Positions 1-7,950 of a stretch of 64,000 bases of DNA are shown here, piece after piece. Each line of letters starts with the position of its first letter. The stretch's first letter is position 1. Source of the stretch: Acinetobacter sp. CS-2 (lineage in GTDB: Bacteria; Pseudomonadota; Gammaproteobacteria; Pseudomonadales; Moraxellaceae). The translations under genes and the position numbers were made by a program. The DNA lies in the NCBI RefSeq assembly GCF_016599715.1, contig NZ_CP067019.1:3038001-3102000 (forward strand). The letters are read 5' to 3'. The notes under the pieces were generated by a model that had not been told where the DNA came from, did no database searches, and was given only the letters and a program-made list of their open reading frames with translations.

Positions 1-246
1 ACTGGCTTAGGTTTTGCTAGTGCCGCCATTCAACTGGTGATGAACTGGGCACAACGTGCAGTCGACCCTGCGCAAGCTGCCATCATCTATTCCGGTGAGC
101 CAGTTTGGGCAGCTTTAATTGGTCGTATTGCGGGGGAGCGTTTGCCCTTACTGGCCATCCTTGGTGGGGTGTTGGTGGTTTTAGGGGTCATTGTCAGTGA
201 ATGGAAACCGAAGTTTTTGAAGAAAAATAAAGAAGTGAATCCTTAA
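1..246 (+). CDS. EamA/DMT-family transporter, C-terminal part
   Basis: This is the last 81 residues of an inner-membrane drug/metabolite transporter; the start lies before the window. Two hydrophobic segments are visible, one around the SGEPVWAAL stretch and one beginning LPLLAILGG, followed by a short basic cytoplasmic tail. This matches the final helices of the second EamA repeat. The frame is open from base 1. Substrate cannot be told from the fragment. It converges on the oxidoreductase gene that follows. Confidence 0.75.
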   Translation, partial: TGLGFASAAIQLVMNWAQRAVDPAQAAIIYSGEPVWAALIGRIAGERLPLLAILGGVLVVLGVIVSEWKPKFLKKNKEVNP

Positions 247-373
247 AAGATCTCTTTCTGCTGAATATTTCTCTAAAGAAAATTCCTCATCTTCCAGGAG
301 CGGTTAGGAAAGGTTAATTTCAAGAGCACGAGAAATTCGAATTTTTCACTGAAAATATTGCCCTCTCCCCAAT

Positions 374-392
374 CCTCTCCCACAGGGAGAGG
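374..392. repeat. Perfect CCTCTCCC hairpin
   Basis: CCTCTCCC (374-381) and GGGAGAGG (385-392) form a perfect eight-base stem with a three-base loop between two convergent genes. There is no T-tract, so it is not a classical intrinsic terminator. From memory, similar C/T-rich hairpins are scattered through Acinetobacter intergenic regions. Confidence 0.5.
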
Positions 393-430
393 AAGAATCA
401 TTATCGGTTTTTGTGGAAGGAAAGAGATAT

Positions 431-1843
431 TTAAAACGACACCATCTTCCCCGGATTAATCAACGCACCCAATCCATAGGCGCTTTTTGCTACCGGAATG
501 ACCACGGGTGCCAGTGCACGACCAAACAGAATATCCTGATGATGAATACGGGTCAGCATATTAAAGTCATCCGCTTTGCCACAGAAATCATCAGCAATCG
601 CCTTACCGATACGTACCGTTTGCGCCACGCCATGACCGCTCCAGCCCTGTACGGCATAGATGGGGAATTTGTTACCAAACTTACGGCTATCTGCCGCGCC
701 ATTCATGGTCAGGTCAGTGGTTCCACTCCAGACAAAATCCAGCTCGACACTTTTTAACTGCGGAAATACATGTTGAATCCGGCCCAATAAATACTGATGG
801 GTTTTTTCAGGATTCCAGCATGAACCTGTCCCCTCCCCACCAAACAGCAAGCGGTTTTGCGATACACCACGATAATAGTCGATCTGGAATTGCGTATCAT
901 AGACAGGTGCATCTGTTGGTAATAATTCTTTTAAATCAAATTCTAATGGAGCTGTGGTACAGACATAGGTATAGAACGGAATCGTGGTCTGATTATTCTT
1001 TTGCAGCAACTTAAAGGAGGCATGATGCACCCCCATCACCACACTTTTACGGGCTTTGATCACGCCACTGGTGGTGGTCACATAAATACCATCTTCCCGT
1101 TCTTCTACTACAGTGACTTCAGTTTGCTCATAGACTTTGCCGCCATTTTTACAGAAACCATAAATGAGACCGCGGTTTAAAGCCAGGGGATGAATATGTC
1201 CACCCAGAGCATCCAGCAAACCACCACAATAATTGTCAGAGGCAATGTGTTCTTTCAGCTCATGCTTGCCCACTACTTGAGTATGGGCCTCACCCAAAAA
1301 CTTGCGTGCATCGGCACCTTGAGTTAAACCAACCAGATGCCCTTCATGTACGGCAGCGGTGATATGGCCACGTTTACGCTGCAAGTCCAGATTGTATTGG
1401 TCTGCAATCGAATCAATTAAGGACATCGCTTCGGTTGAGGTAAAGTGCCAGAGTTTTTTGGCATCTGCATAACTGAAATGTTCAATCATTTCTGCCGCTT
1501 CCCAACGTGCCAAGCCTGGGGTCAATTGCCCGCCATTTCTTCCAGAAGCCGCACTGCCAATCCGGTTTTTCTCGACCAGAACCGTCTCCACCCCCTGCTC
1601 AGACAGATGTAAGGCCGTCGAAGCACCCAGCAAGCCGCCACCAATCACCACCACATCACATTCAATATCGGCACTCAAGGCATCAAACTGGTGCCATTGT
1701 TCCAGTGAACTTTCATAGTAATTCGCAGGATGCCCAAATGCACCATGCTTTGGATTAATCCAGTTCCATTCCTTGCCACTTTGCTGGTTTATGCTGGCTT
1801 TAAATTCTACGTCATTTAAAAATACTGGCTTTTGTATATTCAT
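431..1843 (-). CDS. FAD-dependent amine oxidase (DadA/PuuB-like)
   Basis: A 470-residue flavoprotein of the DAO fold, closest in layout to gamma-glutamylputrescine oxidases, which deaminate an amine with FAD. An N-terminal extension of about 60 residues precedes the dinucleotide-binding motif GGGLLG, followed by the SAASGRNGGQ stretch typical of this family. The C-terminal YAVQGWSGHGV segment is the usual flavin-contacting end. I chose the ATG at 1843 because GGGAAGAG lies just upstream; the frame stays open to a TTG at 1864. The APC permease gene lies 47 bp upstream on the same strand, so the pair probably forms an uptake-plus-oxidation operon. The substrate (putrescine conjugate or another amine) is inferred, not shown. 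Confidence 0.85.
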   Translation of the reverse strand: MNIQKPVFLNDVEFKASINQQSGKEWNWINPKHGAFGHPANYYESSLEQWHQFDALSADIECDVVVIGGGLLGASTALHLSEQGVETVLVEKNRIGSAASGRNGGQLTPGLARWEAAEMIEHFSYADAKKLWHFTSTEAMSLIDSIADQYNLDLQRKRGHITAAVHEGHLVGLTQGADARKFLGEAHTQVVGKHELKEHIASDNYCGGLLDALGGHIHPLALNRGLIYGFCKNGGKVYEQTEVTVVEEREDGIYVTTTSGVIKARKSVVMGVHHASFKLLQKNNQTTIPFYTYVCTTAPLEFDLKELLPTDAPVYDTQFQIDYYRGVSQNRLLFGGEGTGSCWNPEKTHQYLLGRIQHVFPQLKSVELDFVWSGTTDLTMNGAADSRKFGNKFPIYAVQGWSGHGVAQTVRIGKAIADDFCGKADDFNMLTRIHHQDILFGRALAPVVIPVAKSAYGLGALINPGKMVSF

Positions 1844-1890
1844 GTTCACTCTTCCCATCTTCAATTCATTTCAAAATTTGCGGCAATCTT

Positions 1891-3222
1891 TTAGTAGGCA
1901 TTGCCAATCACAATGTTTTGCTTTTTCAGTTTTTTGTACAGGAAGATCACAATCCCGACAGACAGCCAGCCACAACCAAACAACAGTGCGGAACGCTCCA
2001 GGTTGAACCATAAACACATGATCACGCCGACCGAAATAAACGGTAAAATCAGGTTTAAAAAGATATTTTTCATCCCGTGGCGTTGCTGCTCACGGACATA
2101 GAATTTGACGAAAACTGAAAAATTGACTGCGGTAAAGGCAATCAAGGCCCCGAAACTAATCATGCTCACCACAGTTGCCAGGTCAAGGGCGATGGCCGTC
2201 AGAGAAATCAAACCAACCAACAGTACTGCATAAAGCGGTGTACCTAATTTGCTGTGAACTTGCCCAAAAGTTTCTTTATGAAAAATACCATCTTTACCCA
2301 TAATATGAATCAGACGGGATGCACTGGCATGGGTTGCCAGACCTGAAGCAAAGGTATTCATAATTTGTGCACACAAAAATACCGACTGGAACAATGCTCC
2401 ACCGACATACAGCACAATTTCAGGCAAGGCTTCATCCGGGTTGTTAAAACGGACATTGCTTGGAAAATAGAGTTGAATAAACCAGGATGCCGTCAGGAAA
2501 ATGATACCGCCTGACAGTGTAGTGAGCATCACCGCACGTGGAATGGTTCGTTTCGGATCTTGAGTTTCATGCGACATGGTGGTCACCGCATCAAAGCCCA
2601 GAAATGAAAAGCACAGGATGGATGCCCCTGCAATCAAGGGTAGGATGGAGCTGTCACCATTAAATAACGGCGCAAGAGTCAACACATGCTCATAACCTTG
2701 TCCCTCACCTACACCGCGAATCACCAGATAGATGAATAGCACCATCAGTAATAAAGGTGCGATCACAAAGACTAGACTGAGATTGGCAAGGAAATTAATG
2801 CGGAAACAGTTAATGAGTGTGACCAGGCCTGCAAACAGCGTGACCCACATCCAGTAAGGTACGCTGGGAATAACCGCTTCCAGATAAATCCCGGCCAACA
2901 AGGCATTCACTAAAGGCAGCAAGATGTAGTCGAGCAAGGAACACCAGCCCACAAAGAAGCCAGCTTTGGCTCCACAAGATTCTGCGGTGTAGGTATAGGC
3001 AGAACCGGGTTTTTCAGTTTGCCGGCTAAAGCGTGCATAGCTAAATGCAGTCAGCAGCATCGCCACCAAAGCAAAAATATAAGCCAAGGGTACCCGGCCA
3101 TCGGTGATTCCGGACACAATACCAAAAGTATCAAACACCACCATTGGGGTCATATAGGCCACACCAAGGATGACGACTTGCCATAACGACATTTTTTTGA
3201 AAGAGACTTGTGTTTTCTCCAT
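1891..3222 (-). CDS. APC-family amino acid/polyamine permease
   Basis: A 443-residue inner-membrane permease with about twelve hydrophobic helices. The early segment DTFGIVSGIT and the FLGFDAVTTMSHE motif are hallmarks of the amino acid-polyamine-organocation family, similar to putrescine importer PuuP. The start at 3222 follows an AGGTGA ribosome site by five bases; a GTG lies three codons upstream. It precedes the FAD oxidase on the same strand and probably feeds it substrate. It is divergent from the HTH gene at 3319, with 96 bp between, so both promoters lie there. The exact substrate is not deducible. Confidence 0.85.
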   Translation of the reverse strand: MEKTQVSFKKMSLWQVVILGVAYMTPMVVFDTFGIVSGITDGRVPLAYIFALVAMLLTAFSYARFSRQTEKPGSAYTYTAESCGAKAGFFVGWCSLLDYILLPLVNALLAGIYLEAVIPSVPYWMWVTLFAGLVTLINCFRINFLANLSLVFVIAPLLLMVLFIYLVIRGVGEGQGYEHVLTLAPLFNGDSSILPLIAGASILCFSFLGFDAVTTMSHETQDPKRTIPRAVMLTTLSGGIIFLTASWFIQLYFPSNVRFNNPDEALPEIVLYVGGALFQSVFLCAQIMNTFASGLATHASASRLIHIMGKDGIFHKETFGQVHSKLGTPLYAVLLVGLISLTAIALDLATVVSMISFGALIAFTAVNFSVFVKFYVREQQRHGMKNIFLNLILPFISVGVIMCLWFNLERSALLFGCGWLSVGIVIFLYKKLKKQNIVIGNAY

Positions 3223-3318
3223 AGCTGTCACCTGAACATTATTTATTTGAGTTATTTGTTCATTTGCAACGACTATGCCATATAATAAAAAATAAATATT
3301 TAATCCTGGTACGAGTAA

Positions 3319-3678
3319 ATGCCAAAGTACAGTTTAGAAACTCGAAAAGCAGCCATTCAAATGTATAAAAAAACTGATTACAAAGTTGCAGTATGCAAAG
3401 AATTCAACATTTCTCGTGTGACACTGGATGCATGGATCAAGCTGGAAGAAGAAACCGGAGACTTAGTGCCAAAACCGGCAAAAAACCGCGGTGCACCGAG
3501 TCATATTAAAGACTGGGATGAATTTCAAGTATTTGTAAAAAATACAAAATTTAAGAATATTAGCGACCTTGTAATATTATTTGAGCAACGTTTTGGCTAC
3601 GCAGTTTCGTATGCGGTTTTGGTGCGCGCAATTCATGTTTTAGGACTACGCCGCCGTCGCGGTCGATTTTATTCTTAA
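3319..3678 (+). CDS. Stand-alone transposase-type HTH protein (IS630 OrfA-like)
   Basis: A 119-residue basic protein. Residues 5-50 form a helix-turn-helix of the transposase type (VAVCKEFNISRVTLDAWI). A second winged-helix-like segment follows (FGYAVSYAVLVRAIHVLGL), ending in an arginine-rich tail. This is the two-domain DNA-binding half of IS630-type transposases. No DDE catalytic domain follows, and I see no inverted repeats of an insertion sequence around it. It may be a relic or a domesticated regulator. It is divergently transcribed from the permease gene. Confidence 0.65.
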   Translation: MPKYSLETRKAAIQMYKKTDYKVAVCKEFNISRVTLDAWIKLEEETGDLVPKPAKNRGAPSHIKDWDEFQVFVKNTKFKNISDLVILFEQRFGYAVSYAVLVRAIHVLGLRRRRGRFYS

Positions 3679-3911
3679 GCCTAAAACCCGTCTAAATTAA
3701 AATAAAAAAAGAAATTAAATTTATATAAATAAATGTACATTAATGTAAAGTTATTTTATTAAAAATGTAAACTATAAATATTAAAAAAGTAAAACTATTA
3801 AAATAAAAAAGTAAATTTTAAATATTAAAAAAGTAAAGTAAATTAACTAAAAAAGTATGCTATAAAAGTTAAAAAGGTAAACTGATTTTTTACAAAAGAA
3901 TTAAATTAATG

Positions 3912-3929
3912 CATCTGTTTAAACAGATG
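3912..3929. promoter_or_regulatory. Perfect 18-bp palindrome
   Basis: CATCTGTTTAAACAGATG is fully self-complementary with no loop. It sits between two convergent genes, just left of a terminator. It could be a dimeric regulator site or part of a termination structure. Confidence 0.45.
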
Positions 3930-3944
3930 ATTCATTATAGCGCA

Positions 3945-3976
3945 TAAAAAAGGTGGCTATTGCCACCTTCATTTTT
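3945..3976. terminator. Bidirectional terminator
   Basis: AAGGTGGC, a four-base loop and GCCACCTT form a strong stem with A-runs to the left and T-runs to the right. It can end the leftward gene at 3988 and the rightward HTH gene. Confidence 0.75.
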
Positions 3977-3987
3977 TAGATCTGTTG

Positions 3988-4380
3988 TTATTGATACATA
4001 GGCTGATTGTCATTCAAACAAATAATACCGCGAATAGCACGATAGACAATCCAGATCCAGGAAATGCCAATCACCAGCAAACAAAATACACTTGCGCCTA
4101 AGGCAACCCCAGTAAATACATCCATGTTTTCACCGGTAAAAAACAGGAAAATAAAAGGAATAAAGGCAATCAGGTTCCAAAACAGATACCACCAGAAGGT
4201 CCGGATTTGCCAGCTAAAATGGCTTTCAAAAATGGAACCCCGTACATCATTGCGCTTTATATAGTTAATGATCAGGGCAACAACGGCCAATAAGCCTCCC
4301 GTAAAAATGGCAATAATGTACAGGATATAAAGAATTAAAGTCAGGGTACGGTTGGGATCTTGATCGATAGAATAATTCAT
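3988..4380 (-). CDS. Small membrane protein (DUF4870-like)
   Basis: A 130-residue protein with three clear hydrophobic helices near residues 12-38, 62-84 and 90-112. A cytoplasmic loop contains NYIKRNDVRGSIFESHFSW, and IVYRAIRGI follows the last helix. This layout matches the DUF4870-type family of unknown function. It lies 31 bp downstream of the cold-shock/DUF1294 gene on the same strand and may be co-transcribed. No enzymatic motif is present. Confidence 0.65.
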   Translation of the reverse strand: MNYSIDQDPNRTLTLILYILYIIAIFTGGLLAVVALIINYIKRNDVRGSIFESHFSWQIRTFWWYLFWNLIAFIPFIFLFFTGENMDVFTGVALGASVFCLLVIGISWIWIVYRAIRGIICLNDNQPMYQ

Positions 4381-4411
4381 TATTATACCTTTTAAGTAAT
4401 CGTTCCCCCTT

Positions 4412-5035
4412 TTAAAATTTCAGCACATTAAAAGGAGAAATCAGCCATAAAATCAAAAGTATGTTTAAGGCTATAGTACAAAAATAAATCTTTCTAAAGG
4501 GTTGTTTTTGTGTTTTATGACGCAGCTTTTCCTGAGCCAGCCATGCCGTAGGCCAGCCGCCCAGAAAAGATAGCAGATGCAGGGTTTGCTCGGGTACGCG
4601 GCGATTACCTTGCAAGGCAGCTTCTTTATCTTGAGCGTACATCCAGTAAGTGATGGCATTAATGATGCTAATAAATAACAGCACCATGCCACTTAATAAA
4701 CCCGCTATGGTAAACACGGCCAGAGCCAAAATATAACCGATACAGGCAATTTGCATCGGTTTTAATTTTTGTGCCGGTTGCTTGGAGAGCTTTGGCTTGC
4801 TCACATTTTTTTTGGTTTGTGACGCTTTAAGATAAGTCACCTGCTGGGCACGATAACGTCCATCTCCATCCAGCAAGACCGTATATTCAAGCGCACAACC
4901 CACAATCGGACGGGGCCCTTGACGGGCAAAATCCTTAATGTGTAGAAACACGCGATCTTTCGAGGCATCATTGGGCTGAATAAAACCATAGCCTTTTTCA
5001 TCAAACCATTCGACCAATCGCCCCTGATCACGCAT
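4412..5035 (-). CDS. Cold-shock domain fused to DUF1294 membrane domain
   Basis: A 207-residue two-domain protein. Residues 4-68 are a cold-shock OB fold with both RNA-binding signatures, KGYGFI and VFLHI. A lysine-rich linker follows. Residues 90-207 form the DUF1294 membrane domain with four helices and the conserved YAQDKEAA and FLGGWPTAWLAQ motifs. The architecture is common in Gammaproteobacteria. The role of tethering an RNA-binding domain to the membrane is unknown. It sits 14 bp downstream of thrB on the same strand. Confidence 0.85.
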   Translation of the reverse strand: MRDQGRLVEWFDEKGYGFIQPNDASKDRVFLHIKDFARQGPRPIVGCALEYTVLLDGDGRYRAQQVTYLKASQTKKNVSKPKLSKQPAQKLKPMQIACIGYILALAVFTIAGLLSGMVLLFISIINAITYWMYAQDKEAALQGNRRVPEQTLHLLSFLGGWPTAWLAQEKLRHKTQKQPFRKIYFCTIALNILLILWLISPFNVLKF

Positions 5036-5049
5036 TTTTATATCCTATA

Positions 5050-6000
5050 TCAAGCCGTCACAAATTTTAGTCGTTCTACCAGCATATTACGCATTTCCAA
5101 AGGATTTTTCTGAAGAATATCATCTCCTGTACGTCCTTGTTGTGCATTTTTTTGTGCGACTTGTAAACGCATCAGCCAAAACCGTGCTGCCGCCATGGCC
5201 AGATAAATTTCCAGACAGGATTTTTCATCCTGAGTCAGAGGACGCACCGTTTCATAAGCTTCTAAAAAAGCGTGGGCTTTCGCTTCATTTAAATGCACCT
5301 CGGGATATTCGGTGCAGAAGTCATTTAAGGTAATGGCAATATCAAACAGAAATTCATCTTTGTTCAATTCGTAAAAATCCAGGATTCCTTTCAATTCGTT
5401 GCCTTCAAACAAGGTATTGTCACGGAACAAATCGGAATGAATAAAGCCTTTGGGACGGTTTGGATAGACGGCAGTGAGTGCGTCATAAAGCCCCAGCACT
5501 TCACTGAGCAGAATAGAATCGGCAGGATTTAGAGTCGGTTTTAATTCTTTCGCCACTTGCAGCCAGTAATTGTGGTTACGATATGCAGCTCGTTCCAGCG
5601 GAAAATCCTGTAGAGCCACATGGATTTTCGCCTGAGCCACAGCAATGGCCTGTGCCTGTTCCAAAGTTGCTGGCATGGGATGCTTGCCCATCATGCGTGG
5701 TGCAATCTGCGCAGGCTTACTTTTTAAAGGATGAATAGCCTGCCCTGCATAATTTAACGGTACAGGCACGGCTAAACCTTGCTGACCTAAATGCTCCAGT
5801 ACCGGAACCAGTTCTGCTGCACCCTGCTCATCCATCTCTTCAAATACGGTCAGCACATACTGCTTTGCATTTTCACAGACTAAAAAATAGTTGGTATTCT
5901 GAATCCCGCCTTGAATCGGAATCAGCTCCAGCACCTCTAATCCATAAGGTGCTGCAAACGCCTGAACTTCCTGTAAAGTCAAAGGGGTATAAACCGACAT
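5050..6000 (-). CDS. thrB: Homoserine kinase, type II (APH fold)
   Basis: A 316-residue kinase that phosphorylates L-homoserine with ATP, the step before threonine synthase. The protein has the aminoglycoside-phosphotransferase fold rather than the GHMP fold of enteric ThrB. The catalytic loop HSDLFRDN is followed by the metal-binding segment GILDFYEL. I placed the start at the ATG at 6000 (MSVYTPLT), which fits the family's N-terminus; an upstream in-frame start would add 19 unconserved residues. It is divergent from hisF with 113 bp between the start codons. Confidence 0.9.
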   Translation of the reverse strand: MSVYTPLTLQEVQAFAAPYGLEVLELIPIQGGIQNTNYFLVCENAKQYVLTVFEEMDEQGAAELVPVLEHLGQQGLAVPVPLNYAGQAIHPLKSKPAQIAPRMMGKHPMPATLEQAQAIAVAQAKIHVALQDFPLERAAYRNHNYWLQVAKELKPTLNPADSILLSEVLGLYDALTAVYPNRPKGFIHSDLFRDNTLFEGNELKGILDFYELNKDEFLFDIAITLNDFCTEYPEVHLNEAKAHAFLEAYETVRPLTQDEKSCLEIYLAMAAARFWLMRLQVAQKNAQQGRTGDDILQKNPLEMRNMLVERLKFVTA

Positions 6001-6113
6001 AGAAAACCTGCAAAAAAACTTACATAATTTTGATAGAATACCTGCTACAACTACCAAGGTGTAGCACCTTCGTGGCGAAGTTTCATAATCGGCTGTTATT
6101 TTTGGAAAAAATT

Positions 6114-6872
6114 ATGCTTGCTAAACGTATTATTCCTTGCCTTGACGTAGATAATGGTCGAGTGGTGAAAGGCGTACAGTTCCTTGATATTCGTGATGCA
6201 GGCGATCCGGTCGAAGTAGCACGCCGTTATAATGAACAAGGTGCCGATGAAATTACCTTCCTGGACATTACTGCAACCTCAAGCGGTCGCGATACCACTT
6301 ACCGTACCGTTGAACGCATGGCAGAAAGCGTCTTTGTTCCCTTAACTGTAGGTGGCGGTGTGCGTAAGGTGGAAGATATCCGCCTGTTGCTGAATGCCGG
6401 TGCCGATAAAGTCAGCATTAACTCGGCTGCGGTATTTAACCCGGAATTTGTTCAGGAAGCGTCGCAACGCTTTGGTGCCCAATGTATTGTAGTGGCGATT
6501 GATGCCAAAAAAACCGGCGACAATAAATGGGAAATTTTCACCCATGGTGGCCGTAAACCGACCGGCATTGATGCCATTGAATGGGCAGTCAAAATGGCTG
6601 ATTATGGCGCAGGTGAACTGTTAATTACCTCTATGGATGCCGATGGTACCAAAGCCGGTTATGACTTGGCCTTAATGCGTAACATCAATGACCGTGTCAC
6701 CATTCCAACTATTGCTTCTGGTGGCGTGGGTAACTTGCAGCATTTGGCTGATGGTATTCTCAAGGGTGGTGCAGATGCAGTACTTGCAGCTTCTATTTTC
6801 CACTTTGGTCAATACACCATTCAGGAAGCCAAACAGTATCTGGCTGCACAAGGGATTGAAATGCGTCTCTAA
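6114..6872 (+). CDS. hisF: Imidazole glycerol phosphate synthase, cyclase subunit
   Basis: A 252-residue (beta/alpha)8-barrel that, with glutaminase HisH, converts PRFAR and ammonia to imidazole glycerol phosphate and AICAR in histidine synthesis. The start [20 protein letters not shown] carries the catalytic Asp11. The second phosphate site and Asp130 region (VVAIDAKK) are intact, and length is standard. The ATG at 6114 is chosen because homologues begin exactly there. A terminator follows at once. Confidence 0.95.
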   Translation: MLAKRIIPCLDVDNGRVVKGVQFLDIRDAGDPVEVARRYNEQGADEITFLDITATSSGRDTTYRTVERMAESVFVPLTVGGGVRKVEDIRLLLNAGADKVSINSAAVFNPEFVQEASQRFGAQCIVVAIDAKKTGDNKWEIFTHGGRKPTGIDAIEWAVKMADYGAGELLITSMDADGTKAGYDLALMRNINDRVTIPTIASGGVGNLQHLADGILKGGADAVLAASIFHFGQYTIQEAKQYLAAQGIEMRL

Positions 6873-6893
6873 GAAGTGACACAAGTTAATCTA

Positions 6894-6923
6894 AAAAGAG
6901 TGGTCCTTTCCACTCTTTTTTAT
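6894..6923 (+). terminator. hisF terminator
   Basis: AAAAGAGTGG and CCACTCTTTT pair over ten bases around a six-base loop and run into T residues, 22 bp after the hisF stop. Confidence 0.85.
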
Positions 6924-6967
6924 TTATAGACCAGCTCTGAAATCAGACCCGCATAAAAAGTGCAGAT

Positions 6968-6993
6968 AAAAAAAGGGAGTCTTGAAGACTCCC
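6968..6993 (-). terminator. Leftward intrinsic terminator
   Basis: GGGAGTC and GACTCCC pair around a five-base loop, with seven A residues on the left that become a U-run on the minus strand. It lies 256 bp beyond the hydroxylase stop codon and would end the short transcript proposed from 7091. Confidence 0.75.
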
Positions 6994-7091
6994 TATAAAC
7001 CAAGAAAACTACAGCGCGGTTTCTTGAAAAGAAAAACAGTAAAATGACATATACAGTGACTCGTCAACTTAACTGGGCCAGCCTGATTGCG
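6968..7091 (-). ncRNA. Candidate short transcript under AraC-type control
   Basis: This interval has a promoter-like region at one end and a good terminator at the other. A -10 like TATATT (7098-7103, minus strand) lies exactly 20 bases from an ATTGAC half-site at 7124-7129, the same spacing seen at the hydroxylase promoter. The expected RNA is about 124 nt. Possible tiny reading frames (13 codons from 7050) have no convincing ribosome site, so RNA or a leader is more likely than protein. No match to a known RNA family was recognised. Confidence 0.4.
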
Positions 7092-7123
7092 AAAACAAAT
7101 ATATAACAAATAATAATAAAAAC

Positions 7124-7167
7124 ATTGACTATTAATACCGAAAATATTGACAAATTACGACAAGATC
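7124..7167. promoter_or_regulatory. AraC-type tandem operator A
   Basis: Two direct ATTGAC half-sites start at 7124 and 7146, 22 bp apart. The second is embedded in an 18-bp sequence (7146-7163) repeated exactly at 7920-7937. Direct repeats of about two helical turns are the usual site of AraC/XylS regulators. Confidence 0.6.
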
Positions 7168-7248
7168 TCGGCAGTCGTGACTTCTAGCTATTTTATCGCG
7201 CAATATCTTCCTGATCGATAAAACTTACACTTCATTCTAAAAAAATAA

Positions 7249-7845
7249 CTAATTACCCTGTTTTTCCACCCATTTCGCCGGAAAATAACGCTCGGTTATA
7301 CCGTTCAACAGATTTGAAACTATGTCGGGCAGCAAAATTCCTAAGGGATTTTCCTCCTGCAATTCTGGGGCTGAAATCACCCGAGTTCCCAAAATGTAAT
7401 CAAACCAGGGTTTGGTCACGCACCAGTTGGCATCCTGATTGGAATTCATATGATGATCATAATGCCAAGGAATTTTTTTCATGGCCCACTCTGGCTCTAA
7501 ATGGGCGCGGCGGTGAATATAATAATAATTACAGGCACTATATACCGTAGACAGTGCCATGCCTTTGGAGACCGGATAAAATAGCGTGCCAAAAACGCCC
7601 GCAACCACAGTCAGTGAAATAATTTCATTTTTAGTGCGCCAATTGGCAAGACCTTCGACATAGCCATGGTCATGAAATGCCGTTTTTCTGACTTCACGAT
7701 GATGCTCCCAATGTGATTTCATGCTGTCTGGCACCGGACTATAACGCGGCTTTCCACTGCGATGTGTGCCATGCAAAATATATTTGTGTGCGATCCATTC
7801 AAAGCCATTGGCCACCACCAAACCCAACAAGAAACCTTTCCACAT
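7249..7845 (-). CDS. Sterol desaturase/fatty acid hydroxylase family protein
   Basis: A 198-residue membrane di-iron protein. Histidine clusters of the superfamily are visible: HKYILHG near residue 15, HWEHHR near 45, YIHRRAHLE near 108 and WHYDHHMN near 126. These bind two irons for O2-dependent hydroxylation or desaturation of a lipid chain. Hydrophobic stretches separate the clusters. The start at 7845 follows GGGAGAAAG. It is divergent from the AraC gene, and operator B lies between them, so control by that regulator is likely. The lipid substrate is not known. Confidence 0.8.
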   Translation of the reverse strand: MWKGFLLGLVVANGFEWIAHKYILHGTHRSGKPRYSPVPDSMKSHWEHHREVRKTAFHDHGYVEGLANWRTKNEIISLTVVAGVFGTLFYPVSKGMALSTVYSACNYYYIHRRAHLEPEWAMKKIPWHYDHHMNSNQDANWCVTKPWFDYILGTRVISAPELQEENPLGILLPDIVSNLLNGITERYFPAKWVEKQGN

Positions 7846-7897
7846 TATCGCTTTCTCCCTATTCTGTATTGAATATAGGCAATGAAATGTGCTAAAT

Positions 7898-7941
7898 ATT
7901 GACCTTAAAATAAAACTTCATTGACAAATTACGACAATAAA
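7898..7941. promoter_or_regulatory. AraC-type tandem operator B
   Basis: ATTGAC half-sites start at 7898 and 7920, again 22 bp apart. A minus-strand TATATT at 7872-7877 lies 20 bases from the near half-site, placing that half-site over the -35 region of the hydroxylase promoter. The far half-site lies just before the AraC start codon, which suggests autoregulation. Confidence 0.65.
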
Positions 7942-7950
7942 AAGATCAAT

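Larger units (their letters stand above)
3679..3987. other. AT-rich interval with AAAAAGTAAA-type repeats
   Basis: No gene is seen in these 309 bases. Between about 3765 and 3890 a motif close to TTAAAAAAGTAAA recurs five or six times at irregular spacing of roughly 20-30 bases. A perfect palindrome and a terminator follow. The extreme A/T content would suit nucleoid-protein (H-NS-like) binding, which is inference. Confidence 0.5.

Noticed and set aside
413..757. Rightward frame of 114 codons
   Set aside because: It lies wholly opposite the FAD oxidase, which has clear motifs.
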